Origin: Roseburia_C amylophila
GTDB taxonomy: Bacteria > Bacillota > Clostridia > Lachnospirales > Lachnospiraceae
Reading direction: 5' to 3'
DNA: 64,000 bases
NCBI RefSeq assembly: GCF_025567465.1
Contig: NZ_JAOQKI010000001.1
Coordinates: 124,001-188,000, forward strand
Shown: positions 43,456 to 52,048 of the stretch, piece by piece
Numbering within the stretch: position 1 is the first letter of the stretch
How the letters are laid out: the number at the start of each line of letters is the position of its first letter
Notes under the pieces: generated by a model
Seen by the model: the letters and a program-made list of their open reading frames with translations, nothing else
What the model was told of the DNA's origin: nothing
Databases searched by the model: none
Program-made: the position numbers and the translations under genes

Positions 43456-44463
43456 GTGTATAATTTATCGAGCCAGTTGTTAGAACAGTATCCGTTTGAG
43501 GTAACCGCCATCCAGAAAGGAAGGGGAACCTATATCTGCACGACATCAGAGGGCGGAAAAATAATAATAGGATCTTTTCGCGGGTCAAAAGGCAGAGTGG
43601 AAGCTATAGAACATGTTTTGCTCCGTCTGAAAGAAAATGGAATAGAAGCAGATGAAATCATACATACCAGGGAAGGAGAAATTTTAGCCCAGGAGGTGGA
43701 TGAAACATGGTACTATGCCAGAAAATATATGGAGGGCAGAGAGTGTGAGACCAGGAGCCGTGATGATGTACTTGCTGCGGTAGAAGAACTGGCAAAGCTG
43801 CATCTTGTCCTTCAGAAGGTGGAGGATGAAAATTTAAAAATTGGCGGACAGGATTATGCCATGGAGGTATTCCGGCACAACCGAGAGCTTAAAAAGGTGC
43901 GCAATTATATTCATGGAAAGCATAAAAAGAATGAGTTTGAAATGATATTTATGCGCAATTATGAGATTTTCTTAAAACAGGCACTGGACGTGGAACATCG
44001 GCTGATGAAACCAAATCCGGGTGAAACGCAGGGGCAGAGCGGAAAGCAGAGCCGGGAAGCAGCAATGTATGGAATCTGCCATGGAGACTTTAACCAGCAT
44101 AATGTATTATTTACCCATGGTAAAATTATAATTACAAATTTTGAACAGGCACATTATGATGTGCTGGTAGGGGATCTGGCGCATTTCTTACGGAAACTGA
44201 TGGAAAAACATAATTTTAATATCGGACTGGCAACGGATATGCTGGCAGCTTACGAAAAAAGACGAAAATTATTACCAGAGGAATGGGAGCAGCTTTATGT
44301 AAGGATGGCATACCCACAGAAGTTCTGGAAAGTGGCAAATCACTACTTTAATGCCAATAAGGCGTGGGTGTCCGGCAGAGACATTGAGAAGTTGAACCGG
44401 GTTATCGAACAGGAAGAAATCCGCCAGCAGTTTTTAAGAATGTTATTTTATTTTGTGGAATAA
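43456..44463 (+). CDS. CotS-family protein (aminoglycoside-phosphotransferase-like fold)
   Basis: The 335-residue protein has the CotS-type kinase-like layout: LLEQYPFEVTAIQKGRGTYIC in the N-lobe, ICHGDFNQHNVLF with the Asp and Asn of the catalytic loop, and ITNFEQAHYDVLVGDLAHFLRK where a DFE metal motif would be (here NFE). The CotS group includes spore-coat proteins, but the sequence does not prove coat localisation. GTG 43456 is preferred because GGAGGGG lies directly before it; an ATG at 43402 overlaps the cca stop and would add 18 residues. Confidence 0.8.
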   Translation: MYNLSSQLLEQYPFEVTAIQKGRGTYICTTSEGGKIIIGSFRGSKGRVEAIEHVLLRLKENGIEADEIIHTREGEILAQEVDETWYYARKYMEGRECETRSRDDVLAAVEELAKLHLVLQKVEDENLKIGGQDYAMEVFRHNRELKKVRNYIHGKHKKNEFEMIFMRNYEIFLKQALDVEHRLMKPNPGETQGQSGKQSREAAMYGICHGDFNQHNVLFTHGKIIITNFEQAHYDVLVGDLAHFLRKLMEKHNFNIGLATDMLAAYEKRRKLLPEEWEQLYVRMAYPQKFWKVANHYFNANKAWVSGRDIEKLNRVIEQEEIRQQFLRMLFYFVE

Positions 44464-44529
44464 TCATGTATAATCATGTACAGGCAATTGCCGGAGGAAA
44501 AGAGCATACAGGAGAAAAAGAGGTGCGAA

Positions 44530-45792
44530 ATGAAGCAATCAGGGAAGCACTGGCTGTTGGCCTTGGTTATTTTCACAGTATTTGTGGCCTTGAGCGGCTG
44601 TGGAAAGAAAGACGATGGGCCTGTCAGCATGAAAGGCTATGCATCAGGTGTTGAGGCAGCAACGGAGGAAGAGACACAGGCAGAGGAAAGCAGCCTGTAT
44701 ACGGTAAGTGGTGTTGATACAACACTTTCAACAATGACATTTCTGAATATTGACACGGGACGTTATGAACAGTATTCTTATACAGACGGGACAATTTTTA
44801 AAGACAGACATGGCAGTCTGATTTCGGCAGCATCCATGGTACCGGGAAAAGTGGTTACTTTAACACTACGGGACAAAGACCTGATATTAGAAAAGGTGGA
44901 GCAGTCGGCAGATGCATGGGAGATGGACGATATCGGAAAATTTTCCTATAATGAAGAAGATAAGATATTTACCATCGGAGACACAAAGTATTCTTATGAT
45001 GAAGAATTACAAGTGTTTTCCGGAGATGCAGCCATAGAATTGTCCGCAGTTACCGGACAGGACACCTTAAGAATACAGGGAATTGACCGGAAAGTGCTGT
45101 CAGTGTCCGTTACAACAGGACATGGAGTCATCCAGCTTGTAAATACACAGGCATTAGAGGGCGGCTGGTTAAGCCTGAATCATAAGAATTATTATAAGAT
45201 CACGGAGAATATGCAGTTAGAGGTGCCGGAAGGAACCTATGAATTAACCGTTGCCGGCAATGGCTACGGCGGTTCCACAGAGGTAGCTGTAACAAGAAAT
45301 GAGCAGACCTCCGTGGATGTGGATTCCATAAAGGGTGAGGATCCGAAATATTGTACTTTAACCTTTGCGGTTGATGTTGCAGGCGCTTTGATGTATATTG
45401 ATGGTAGTCAGGTTGATTATACACAGCCATTACAGTTGCAGTATGGCATCCATTCCATACAGATTACTGCAGATGGATATGATACCTGGTCGAAGCGGCT
45501 ATATGTAAATTCGCCGGAAGCGCAGATAGAGATTGCGTTGTCAGGTGATGATACGGGCAGTACAGAGACAGAATCGACGGAAACTGCCGGAAATGAAGAG
45601 AACACAACCGTGGAGCATAAGCATTCCGACAGTACATCGAATTCCAGTGGAACTAACAGCTCCAGTGGAAGTTCATCCAGTGACTCTGATGCATATAGGA
45701 AGGCATTGAGTGAAATTATTGATACATTAACCAGTAACAATAATTCTTCGACAAGTACATTAAATCAGGTAGTTAACAGTCTTACGAATTAG
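44530..45792 (+). CDS. Lipoprotein with PEGA-type repeats
   Basis: This 420-residue protein has a lipoprotein signal (about 1-25, with FVALSGCGKK at the cleavage site) and should be tethered to the outer face of the membrane. The middle is beta-rich, including YYKITENMQLEVPEGTYELT and LQYGIHSIQITADGYDTW, the PEGA-domain pattern. The C-terminus is a Ser/Thr/Asn-rich low-complexity tail. ATG 44530 has GAGGTG upstream and puts the lipobox at the normal place. The function is unknown; envelope or spore-surface binding is possible given the CotS neighbour. Confidence 0.82.
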   Translation: MKQSGKHWLLALVIFTVFVALSGCGKKDDGPVSMKGYASGVEAATEEETQAEESSLYTVSGVDTTLSTMTFLNIDTGRYEQYSYTDGTIFKDRHGSLISAASMVPGKVVTLTLRDKDLILEKVEQSADAWEMDDIGKFSYNEEDKIFTIGDTKYSYDEELQVFSGDAAIELSAVTGQDTLRIQGIDRKVLSVSVTTGHGVIQLVNTQALEGGWLSLNHKNYYKITENMQLEVPEGTYELTVAGNGYGGSTEVAVTRNEQTSVDVDSIKGEDPKYCTLTFAVDVAGALMYIDGSQVDYTQPLQLQYGIHSIQITADGYDTWSKRLYVNSPEAQIEIALSGDDTGSTETESTETAGNEENTTVEHKHSDSTSNSSGTNSSSGSSSSDSDAYRKALSEIIDTLTSNNNSSTSTLNQVVNSLTN

Positions 45793-45886
45793 TGGGAGAA
45801 ATGAAAGGGCGAGACATCCGAAGGAGGCTGCCACTGGCAGGTTCTTTTGGTAAACAACATAAATGAAAAGCAGGAGGAAATCAGGA

Positions 45887-47623
45887 ATGGGTTACAAGGA
45901 AACTTACGAAGCATGGCTTGAGGGAGCGTATTTTGATGAGGCAACCAAGGCTGAACTTCAGGCAATCAAAGACAATGACAAGGAAATTGAGGATCGTTTC
46001 TATAAAGATCTTGAGTTTGGTACAGCAGGATTACGTGGGGTGATCGGTGCCGGTACCAACCGTATGAACATCTATACTGTCCGCAAAGCAACACAGGGTC
46101 TTGCAAATTATATTTTAAAAGTAAATGCACAGGATAAGGGTGTGGCAATTGCCTTCGATTCCAGACATATGTCACCGGAATTTGCAGATGAATCCGCACT
46201 TTGCCTTGCAGCAAACGGAATCAAAGCATATGTATTTGAGTCATTAAGACCAACACCGGAATTATCTTATGCAGTCCGTAAATTAGGATGCACTGCCGGA
46301 ATTAATATTACAGCAAGCCACAACCCGCCAGAATACAATGGATACAAGGTATACTGGGAGGACGGTGCACAGATTACACCACCTCATGATACCGGAATTA
46401 TGGATGAAGTAAAGAAAGTAACTGATTACAGTACCGTTAAGACCATGTCCTTAGAGGATGCCAGGGCAGCAGGCCTTTATGAGACCATCGGTGCAGCAAT
46501 CGATGATGCTTATATTGCAGAGCTTAAGAAGCTTGTGGTACATCAGGATGCCATTGATGCAGTAGGCAAAGACCTTAAGATTGTATACACACCATTACAT
46601 GGAACAGGAAATATCCCGGTCCGCCGTGTGTTAAAAGAGCTTGGCTTTGAAAATGTATATGTTGTTCCGGAACAGGAGCTTCCGGATGGAGATTTCCCAA
46701 CCGTAAGTTATCCGAACCCGGAGGCAGAGGAAGCATTTGCATTGGGACTTGCACTGGGCAGGAAAGTAGATGCAGACTTAATCCTTGCAACTGACCCGGA
46801 TGCAGACCGCCTCGGTGTATATGTAAAGGATTCTAAGACGGGAGAATATCATTCCTTAACCGGAAATATGTCCGGTTGCCTGATTGGTGATTATATCATC
46901 GGACAGAAGAAAGCAATCAACGGCTCCCTGCCGGCAGATGGTGCGTTTATCAAATCCATCGTGTCTACCAATATGGCAGATGCCATTGCAGAATACTATG
47001 GCATTCAGTTAATCGAAGTATTAACCGGATTCAAGTTTATCGGTGGCAAAATCTTAGAGTTCGAAAAGACCGGAAAAGGAACCTACCTCTTTGGTATGGA
47101 AGAAAGCTACGGCTGCCTGACCGGAACCTATGCAAGAGATAAGGATGCAGTGGTAGCATCTATGGCGTTATGTGAGGCTGCTGCATATTACAAGACCAAG
47201 AATATGACTCTTTGGGATGCAATGCTTGCCATGTATGAAAAATATGGATACTATAAAGACCATGTTGAGTCTATTACATTAAAGGGAATCGAGGGTCTGG
47301 CTAAGATTCAGGAAATCATGGATACACTGCGCAGCGAAACTTTAACTGAAATCGGTGGCTATAAAGTTGAAAAAGTACGTGATTACAAGAAGGATACCAT
47401 TACAGACCTTGCAACCGGAGCAGTAACAGCAACAGGACTTCCAAGCTCTAATGTACTTTACTATGAATTAAACGATGCTGCGTGGTTCTGTGTAAGACCA
47501 TCCGGTACCGAGCCGAAAGTAAAATTCTACATTGGTGTGAAGGGTTCATCTATGGAAGAAGCAGAGCAGAAATATGAAGTCCTTGGAAAAGCAGTTTTGG
47601 ACAAAATCAATAAAATGTTATAG
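45887..47623 (+). CDS. Phospho-sugar mutase (phosphoglucomutase/phosphomannomutase)
   Basis: The 578-residue alpha-D-phosphohexomutase interconverts hexose 1- and 6-phosphates. TASHNPPEYNGYK carries the phosphoserine (near residue 146), DPDADR binds the metal, and FIGGKILEFE with GMEESYG is the sugar loop; RPSGTEPKVKFYI at the end is the phosphate-binding domain. It belongs to the long form found in Firmicutes. AGGAGG precedes ATG 45887; an ATG at 45863 is possible. Glucose 1-phosphate from glucan breakdown and glucose 6-phosphate from the deglycases would meet at this step. Confidence 0.92.
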   Translation: MGYKETYEAWLEGAYFDEATKAELQAIKDNDKEIEDRFYKDLEFGTAGLRGVIGAGTNRMNIYTVRKATQGLANYILKVNAQDKGVAIAFDSRHMSPEFADESALCLAANGIKAYVFESLRPTPELSYAVRKLGCTAGINITASHNPPEYNGYKVYWEDGAQITPPHDTGIMDEVKKVTDYSTVKTMSLEDARAAGLYETIGAAIDDAYIAELKKLVVHQDAIDAVGKDLKIVYTPLHGTGNIPVRRVLKELGFENVYVVPEQELPDGDFPTVSYPNPEAEEAFALGLALGRKVDADLILATDPDADRLGVYVKDSKTGEYHSLTGNMSGCLIGDYIIGQKKAINGSLPADGAFIKSIVSTNMADAIAEYYGIQLIEVLTGFKFIGGKILEFEKTGKGTYLFGMEESYGCLTGTYARDKDAVVASMALCEAAAYYKTKNMTLWDAMLAMYEKYGYYKDHVESITLKGIEGLAKIQEIMDTLRSETLTEIGGYKVEKVRDYKKDTITDLATGAVTATGLPSSNVLYYELNDAAWFCVRPSGTEPKVKFYIGVKGSSMEEAEQKYEVLGKAVLDKINKML

Positions 47624-47657
47624 ACCAAATTGTATGCCTTAATTTACCGTATTTTCC

Positions 47658-47686
47658 TTGACAAATAAAGGAAAAACAAGTATAAA
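47658..47686 (+). promoter_or_regulatory. Promoter of the HU gene
   Basis: TTGACA at 47658-47663 and TATAAA at 47681-47686 are 17 bases apart, as expected for a highly expressed gene. Confidence 0.85.
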
Positions 47687-47757
47687 TATATTCGTAGGTA
47701 ATCTTGGAGAGTGTAGACCTCAAGAAGAATTATAAAATCCAGAGGAGGAATTTTAAC

Positions 47758-48033
47758 ATGAACAAAGCAGAATTAGTATCAGCTATGGCTGAAAAAACAG
47801 CTTTATCTAAAAAAGATGCAGAGGTAGCTTTAAAAGCTTTCACTGATATCGTAGCTGAAGAATTAAAAAAAGGTGAGAAAATCCAGTTAGTTGGATTCGG
47901 TACTTTCGAAGTATCTGAAAGAGCTGAAAGAACAGGAAGAAACCCACAGAGCGGTAAAGAGATGGTTATTCCAGCTTCTAAAGCACCTAAGTTCAAAGCA
48001 GGAAAAGCTTTAAAAGATTTAATCAATAAATAA
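47758..48033 (+). CDS. hup: HU-type DNA-binding protein
   Basis: The 91-residue protein matches bacterial HU from MNKAELVSAMAEKT through GFGTFEVSERAERTGRNP to PASKAPKFKAGKALK, with the arm residues that insert between base pairs. It binds and bends chromosomal DNA as a dimer. AGGAGG precedes ATG 47758. In many Firmicutes HU lies just before the rqcP-yabP-yabQ-divIC cluster, as here, but in this genome a terminator and a 540-base structured repeat separate it from rqcP. Confidence 0.96.
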   Translation: MNKAELVSAMAEKTALSKKDAEVALKAFTDIVAEELKKGEKIQLVGFGTFEVSERAERTGRNPQSGKEMVIPASKAPKFKAGKALKDLINK

Positions 48034-48056
48034 GTTGATAAAATGATTCTGATTAG

Positions 48057-48100
48057 AGGTGTAACGAAAGTAGAAAACTGCTTTTGCTACACCTTTTTTT
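48057..48100 (+). terminator. Terminator after the HU gene
   Basis: AGGTGTA at 48057-48063 pairs with TACACCT at 48088-48094, followed by a T-run that runs into the left end of the structured repeat. Confidence 0.8.
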
Positions 48101-48630
48101 ATTGAAATTCGAATGAGAAAGAGATTTATTTTTCACTTTTTTAAAGTAAAGCATGTACAGGAAAGAATGCTGCGTGAAATCAGAATGCGTGGTAATTTCA
48201 GGGCTGCGTTTTTTCTGGCAGAACCTGTCTTTCCGGTTGCTTTGACGGAATGCGGCGGTTGTCCGTCTGCTGCGGATACGACACTCACCAGTAAGGGCGG
48301 CTAGGCATTCTTTTAAAAAAAATGGCTGTTCCGGCAACCGGCGCAAAGTCGCATCCATGCTCCAATTGCGCCTCGCTGACACATCCCTGTGTCAGCGTTG
48401 CCGGTTGCTCCAAAGAATGCAAGCCGCCCTAACCGTCTCGTTCATGTATCCGCATGCAGACGAACAATCCACCGCATTTTGTCAAACATTGGAAAGACTG
48501 GTTTTATCAGAAAAGAAAAAACGCAGCCTTGCAATTACAACATTCTGATTTGGCAGGATTGTTTCCTGTACATGCTGTACTTGAAAGAAGGAAAAGATAT
48601 CTGTTTTCATTCGAATTTCAAAAAAGAAAG
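48094..48630 (-). repeat. Large structured palindromic repeat, copy 3 (opposite strand)
   Basis: This 540-base stretch is a long imperfect palindrome. Its ends share TTGAAATTCGAATGA in inverted form, then CATGTACAGGAAA and AAGGCTGCGTTTTTTCT segments pair toward the centre. Read on the minus strand it has AGGGCGGCTTGCATTCTTTGG pairing with AGAATGCCTAGCCGCCCT, and GCTGACAC/GTGTCAGC where copy 1 has GCTGGCAC/GTGCCAGC, plus a CATGGATG loop. Copy 1 also shares GATAAAACCAGTCTTTCCAA outside the core. It fills the 608-base gap between the HU and rqcP genes together with the HU terminator. Confidence 0.85.
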
Positions 48631-48641
48631 AAGGTAAGCAA

Positions 48642-48881
48642 ATGAGATTAGACAAATATTTAAAGGTAACCCGCCTGATTAAACGCAGAACCGTTGCCAA
48701 CGAAGCCTGTGATGCCGGACGTGTCACCGTAAATGGCAAACCGGCGAAAGCATCCGTCAATGTAAAAGCAGGTGACATCATCGAAATCATGTTTGGCCAG
48801 AAGACGGTGAAAGTAGAAGTGGTTGCAATCGCAGATACCACCAAGAAAGAAGAGGCAGGAGAATTATTCCGCTATCTGTAA
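48642..48881 (+). CDS. rqcP: S4-domain RNA-binding protein RqcP/YabO
   Basis: This 79-residue protein is a bare S4 RNA-binding domain: MRLDKYLKVTRLIKRRTVANE, then GRVTVNGKPAKAS and VKAGDIIEI. It is close in size and sequence pattern to YabO/RqcP, which binds stalled 50S-tRNA complexes and works with RqcH in alanine tailing of incomplete proteins. Position directly ahead of yabP, yabQ and divIC is as in Bacillus. AGAAAGAAGG precedes ATG 48642. Hsp15 homologues are longer. Confidence 0.9.
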   Translation: MRLDKYLKVTRLIKRRTVANEACDAGRVTVNGKPAKASVNVKAGDIIEIMFGQKTVKVEVVAIADTTKKEEAGELFRYL

Positions 48882-48893
48882 AAGAGTAAAAAC

Positions 48894-48922
48894 GCATAAA
48901 AAGAGAAACAGTCTCATATATT
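48894..48922 (+). promoter_or_regulatory. Candidate sigma-E promoter for yabPQ
   Basis: GCATAAA at 48894-48900 and CATATATT at 48915-48922 are 14 bases apart, close to the mother-cell sigma-E pattern. yabP is a sigma-E gene in Bacillus. Match is by eye only. Confidence 0.5.
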
Positions 48923-48963
48923 TTGGAAAGGACTAACTTTCGGGTAAAGGAGTATGAGACTGA

Positions 48964-49251
48964 ATGGAAGAATTGAAAACAGCAAAAGCACATAAAGTAT
49001 TGTTGGCAAACCGGAAAAGTGCAAACTTCAGCGGAGTGCTGGATGTGCTTTCTTTTGATGTAAATGAGATTTTACTGGAAACAGAACAGGGAATGCTTCT
49101 GATAAAGGGAAATGACCTTCATGTAAACCGCCTGTCCTTAGAACAGGGGGAAGTGGATGTCACAGGGAAAATTGATGGCTTAACCTATTCTGATGTGGAA
49201 ACTTATCACAAAGGTGGCGGAGAATCCTTCTTAGGCAGGTTGTTTAAATGA
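48964..49251 (+). CDS. yabP: Spore protein YabP
   Basis: The 95-residue protein resembles YabP: KVLLANRKSANFSGVLDVLSF near the start and LLIKGNDLHVNRLSLEQGEV in the middle, with no membrane segment. YabP is made in the mother cell during sporulation and is needed with YabQ for cortex formation in Bacillus. It overlaps yabQ by four bases (ATGA). AAAGGAG lies 11 bases before ATG 48964. Confidence 0.9.
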   Translation: MEELKTAKAHKVLLANRKSANFSGVLDVLSFDVNEILLETEQGMLLIKGNDLHVNRLSLEQGEVDVTGKIDGLTYSDVETYHKGGGESFLGRLFK

Positions 49252-49724
49252 TAGAAATCAGCCCGGAAATTTCCGGTGAAGCCTTAAGGTTCCTCTTGTT
49301 CATGCTGGCGGGGATATTATTAATCTTAGCCTTTGACCTGTTTCGGATTCTGCGCAGGCTGATACCTCATAGAACCGGAGTGGTTGCAGTGGAGGATATG
49401 CTGTACTGCATCGGAAGCGCCATATTTATATTTATTATGCTCTGTCGGGAAAATGACGGAGCAATCCGGGGCTTTTGCATGCTGGGCATGAGCGTTGGGA
49501 TGCTGTTATGCAATTATGCCATCAGTCCATGGCTGGTGAAGGGAATCGTAAAAGTATTTAAGAAACTGTTTCAAGTAGTGGGGAAACCATTGCGGGCAGT
49601 ATTTCGCATGGTGGCAGTACCCTTACGTTTCCTGAAAGGGAAAATCAGAAGATTATTACGAAAATTACAAAAAACGTTGAAAAAAATCCGTAAAACTATT
49701 AGAATGGTGTTATGTAAACTATAG
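49248..49724 (+). CDS. yabQ: Spore cortex membrane protein YabQ
   Basis: This 158-residue protein has four hydrophobic segments in the first half (about 13-30, 48-66, 74-92) and a very basic C-terminal tail (KKLFQVVGKPLRAVF onward). Size, layout and location after yabP identify it as YabQ, a membrane protein needed for the spore cortex. The overlap with yabP suggests coupled translation. The basic tail is longer than a minimal YabQ and may contact peptidoglycan precursors or nucleic acid. Confidence 0.85.
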   Translation: MIEISPEISGEALRFLLFMLAGILLILAFDLFRILRRLIPHRTGVVAVEDMLYCIGSAIFIFIMLCRENDGAIRGFCMLGMSVGMLLCNYAISPWLVKGIVKVFKKLFQVVGKPLRAVFRMVAVPLRFLKGKIRRLLRKLQKTLKKIRKTIRMVLCKL

Positions 49725-49738
49725 ATGAGGAAATGAGT

Positions 49739-50041
49739 ATGACAAATAGTCGAAGAAAAAGAAAACAGAAACGAAACGGAAGAATCTGTATCTCTTTGAT
49801 TGCGATAATGTTCTTGGTGATTATGTCAGTTCAGATTGTTAAGCTCTACCAGAAGGAGCAGGAGTATACTGCCAGAGAGAAGGCACTGACGGAATCTTTA
49901 GAAGATGAAACAGAACGTCAGAATCAGCTGGATAATTACGAAGAATATACCAAGAGTCAGGAATATATTGAAGACCAGGCAAAGAGCAAGCTGGGACTGA
50001 CCCATGAAAATGAGATTATCTTCAAGGAAGACAAGAAGTAG
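49739..50041 (+). CDS. divIC: Septum protein DivIC/FtsB family
   Basis: The 100-residue protein has a short basic N-terminus, one membrane helix (ICISLIAIMFLVIMSVQIV, about 16-34), a coiled coil of about 45 residues and the end DQAKSKLGLTHENEIIF, the typical DivIC/FtsB layout. It forms a division complex with FtsL and DivIB. ATG 49739 is preferred to 49733 for spacing to GAGG. It follows yabQ after 14 bases. Confidence 0.9.
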   Translation: MTNSRRKRKQKRNGRICISLIAIMFLVIMSVQIVKLYQKEQEYTAREKALTESLEDETERQNQLDNYEEYTKSQEYIEDQAKSKLGLTHENEIIFKEDKK

Positions 50042-50102
50042 AACAGCTTCGAAAACATAAAGACCATAGAAAAACTTAAAATAGACAAACCATTCCGCTT
50101 TT

Positions 50103-50167
50103 TGCCGAAAACTTTTTTGGAATGAGACAACGGTTTGACAAAGATTTCGGACAAACATTTCTATAAT
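50103..50167 (+). promoter_or_regulatory. spoIIE promoter with long 21-base spacing and Spo0A-like box
   Basis: TTGACA at 50135-50140 and TATAAT at 50162-50167 are separated by 21 bases, the unusual spacing known for spoIIE and similar Spo0A-dependent promoters. TGCCGAA at 50103-50109 fits the TGNCGAA 0A box, and a variant box TTTCGGACAAA lies in the spacer. Activation by Spo0A-P is therefore likely. Confidence 0.8.
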
Positions 50168-50205
50168 AGCTTCTGCTGTCACAAATGACAGGAGAAGGAG
50201 GAACA

Positions 50206-52047
50206 ATGGAAATGAAGAAATTGAGAACGAAACAGGCGGTAATATGTTTTATAGGGGTAGCAGTGTGTAAATTAGGATTTGCAGGCTGCTACCCTTTTAT
50301 CCCGGCATATTTTGCGGCAGCTTACCTGGAACGGGGCGGACGGCTGCTGCTGGGAATCGGAATGTTTCTTGGAATGGCATTTATGCTGCCACTGACACTG
50401 ATGACAAAATATGTAATGACACTGCTGGTAACCATAGTAATCATCAAGCTGGCAGAATGGGTAAATAAAGGCTGTTATACCTGGATAGCTGCCTTTGGCG
50501 CAGGCTGTTCGGCAACCTTATTATCCGTATTTGGAGAAATGTTAAACGTAAGAGACGGAATGCGGACGGAAATGGCGGTCTTAGAAGGAGTCTTTATATT
50601 TGCAGCCACCATGGTGTTAAGCCGTATCATACATAGCTTCCTGGAATTCACATTTATGAATCAGCCAATACCGGAGATAAAGAGTAATGAAGAAGAAAAA
50701 CTACTGACCTATGCAAAGTCCTTTCAAAGCCTTTCGGATATATTCGGGCGGATGAATGTGGAACATACCAGTTTCTCGGCAGAGGAAATGGGCAGGATGC
50801 AAAATGAGATAACTGGAAAAATGTGTGTTTCCTGCGACCAGTGCGCTCTTTGCTGGGAAAAGGATGACAGCCCCATGTACGGCTATCTGTCGTCACTGCT
50901 GCAATCTATCCGGGAGGCGGGAAAGACAAACCGCGATATTGAAAAGAAAATGGAAGAATATTGCCCCTATATGCAGGAAATGACGGCGGAGGCTCTTCGG
51001 ATATTTGAAAAAGCTTCTTTAAATATGGCGTGGTACAACCGGCTGGTAGAAAACCGTGAGGTCATAGCCGAGCAGCTGGATGCCATGGCATATATCATGG
51101 AGGATTGTGCAAAGAAGCAGAAAAATATTACAGAAGAGTGCCGGTCAAATCTGCAGGACATAGCTTACCGGGCAAGGGAGCGGGGCATAAAAGTGATTGA
51201 TGAACAGCTCTGGGAAAAGGAAAACGGCCGCTGGCAGCTTGTGATGAAAGTCATGGTAAAAGATGGCTGTGTCACTACGAGAGAACTGACAAAGGCAGTA
51301 GCCGGAGCACTGAACCGGCGCATGATTCCGGAGAAGGATACCAAGACGCTGATTGGAAAAGGCGTCAACCTCTATACTTATGAAGAAGAGCCGCGGTTTC
51401 AGGCAATTTATGGCGTAGCCCGGATGGTAAAGGATGGAGCAGCAGTTTCCGGGGATAACTTTTCTTTTTTGGAGCCGGAAAGTGGAAAAATGGTCATGTG
51501 CTTATCGGATGGCATGGGTTCTGGAAGTCTTGCCTGCAAGGAAAGTGAAATGGTCATTGAACTGGTGGAAAAATTTCTGGAGGCGGGTTTTGATGTGGAA
51601 ACGGCAGCCCGCATGATGAATTCTGCCATGGTGATGAAAGGGCAGGAGGATTTATTTTCCACGGTGGATATCAGTGAACTGGATTTATATGACGGAACCT
51701 GCCGTTTTTATAAAATCGGAGCGGCGGCAACCTTTATCCGGAGAAATGGCATAGTGGAATGTCTTATTTCCACCAGTCTTCCGGTGGGCGTGTCTTATAA
51801 ACTGGATATGGAAAAAAGCGAAAAGGACTTATATAACGGAGATTTCCTTGTCATGGTATCAGATGGTGTGCTAGAATATTTACATGTGCCGAATCCGGAA
51901 GAAACCATGCAGGAAATCATAGAAAGCATTGAGACTAATAATGCAACAATTCTTGCAAAGCGCATTTTAGAGCGGGTGTTACTTTTTACCGGAGGAAAGG
52001 CGGCAGACGATATGACGGTGCTTGCTACCGCAATTTGGGAGAAATAA
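50206..52047 (+). CDS. spoIIE: Stage II sporulation phosphatase SpoIIE, short membrane domain
   Basis: The 613-residue membrane-anchored PP2C phosphatase dephosphorylates SpoIIAA to turn on sigma-F in the forespore and also acts at the polar septum. The PP2C domain is near the C-terminus: CLSDGMGSGSLACKESEMV and MVSDGVLEYL hold the metal Asp residues. Hydrophobic segments span only about the first 155 residues, with about five or six helices, and the protein is about 200 residues shorter than the 827-residue, ten-helix Bacillus SpoIIE. A CxxC-x-xC-like segment (CVSCDQCALCW near 206) is unusual and may bind metal. AAGGAGG precedes ATG 50206. Confidence 0.93.
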   Translation: MEMKKLRTKQAVICFIGVAVCKLGFAGCYPFIPAYFAAAYLERGGRLLLGIGMFLGMAFMLPLTLMTKYVMTLLVTIVIIKLAEWVNKGCYTWIAAFGAGCSATLLSVFGEMLNVRDGMRTEMAVLEGVFIFAATMVLSRIIHSFLEFTFMNQPIPEIKSNEEEKLLTYAKSFQSLSDIFGRMNVEHTSFSAEEMGRMQNEITGKMCVSCDQCALCWEKDDSPMYGYLSSLLQSIREAGKTNRDIEKKMEEYCPYMQEMTAEALRIFEKASLNMAWYNRLVENREVIAEQLDAMAYIMEDCAKKQKNITEECRSNLQDIAYRARERGIKVIDEQLWEKENGRWQLVMKVMVKDGCVTTRELTKAVAGALNRRMIPEKDTKTLIGKGVNLYTYEEEPRFQAIYGVARMVKDGAAVSGDNFSFLEPESGKMVMCLSDGMGSGSLACKESEMVIELVEKFLEAGFDVETAARMMNSAMVMKGQEDLFSTVDISELDLYDGTCRFYKIGAAATFIRRNGIVECLISTSLPVGVSYKLDMEKSEKDLYNGDFLVMVSDGVLEYLHVPNPEETMQEIIESIETNNATILAKRILERVLLFTGGKAADDMTVLATAIWEK

Positions 52048-52048
52048 T

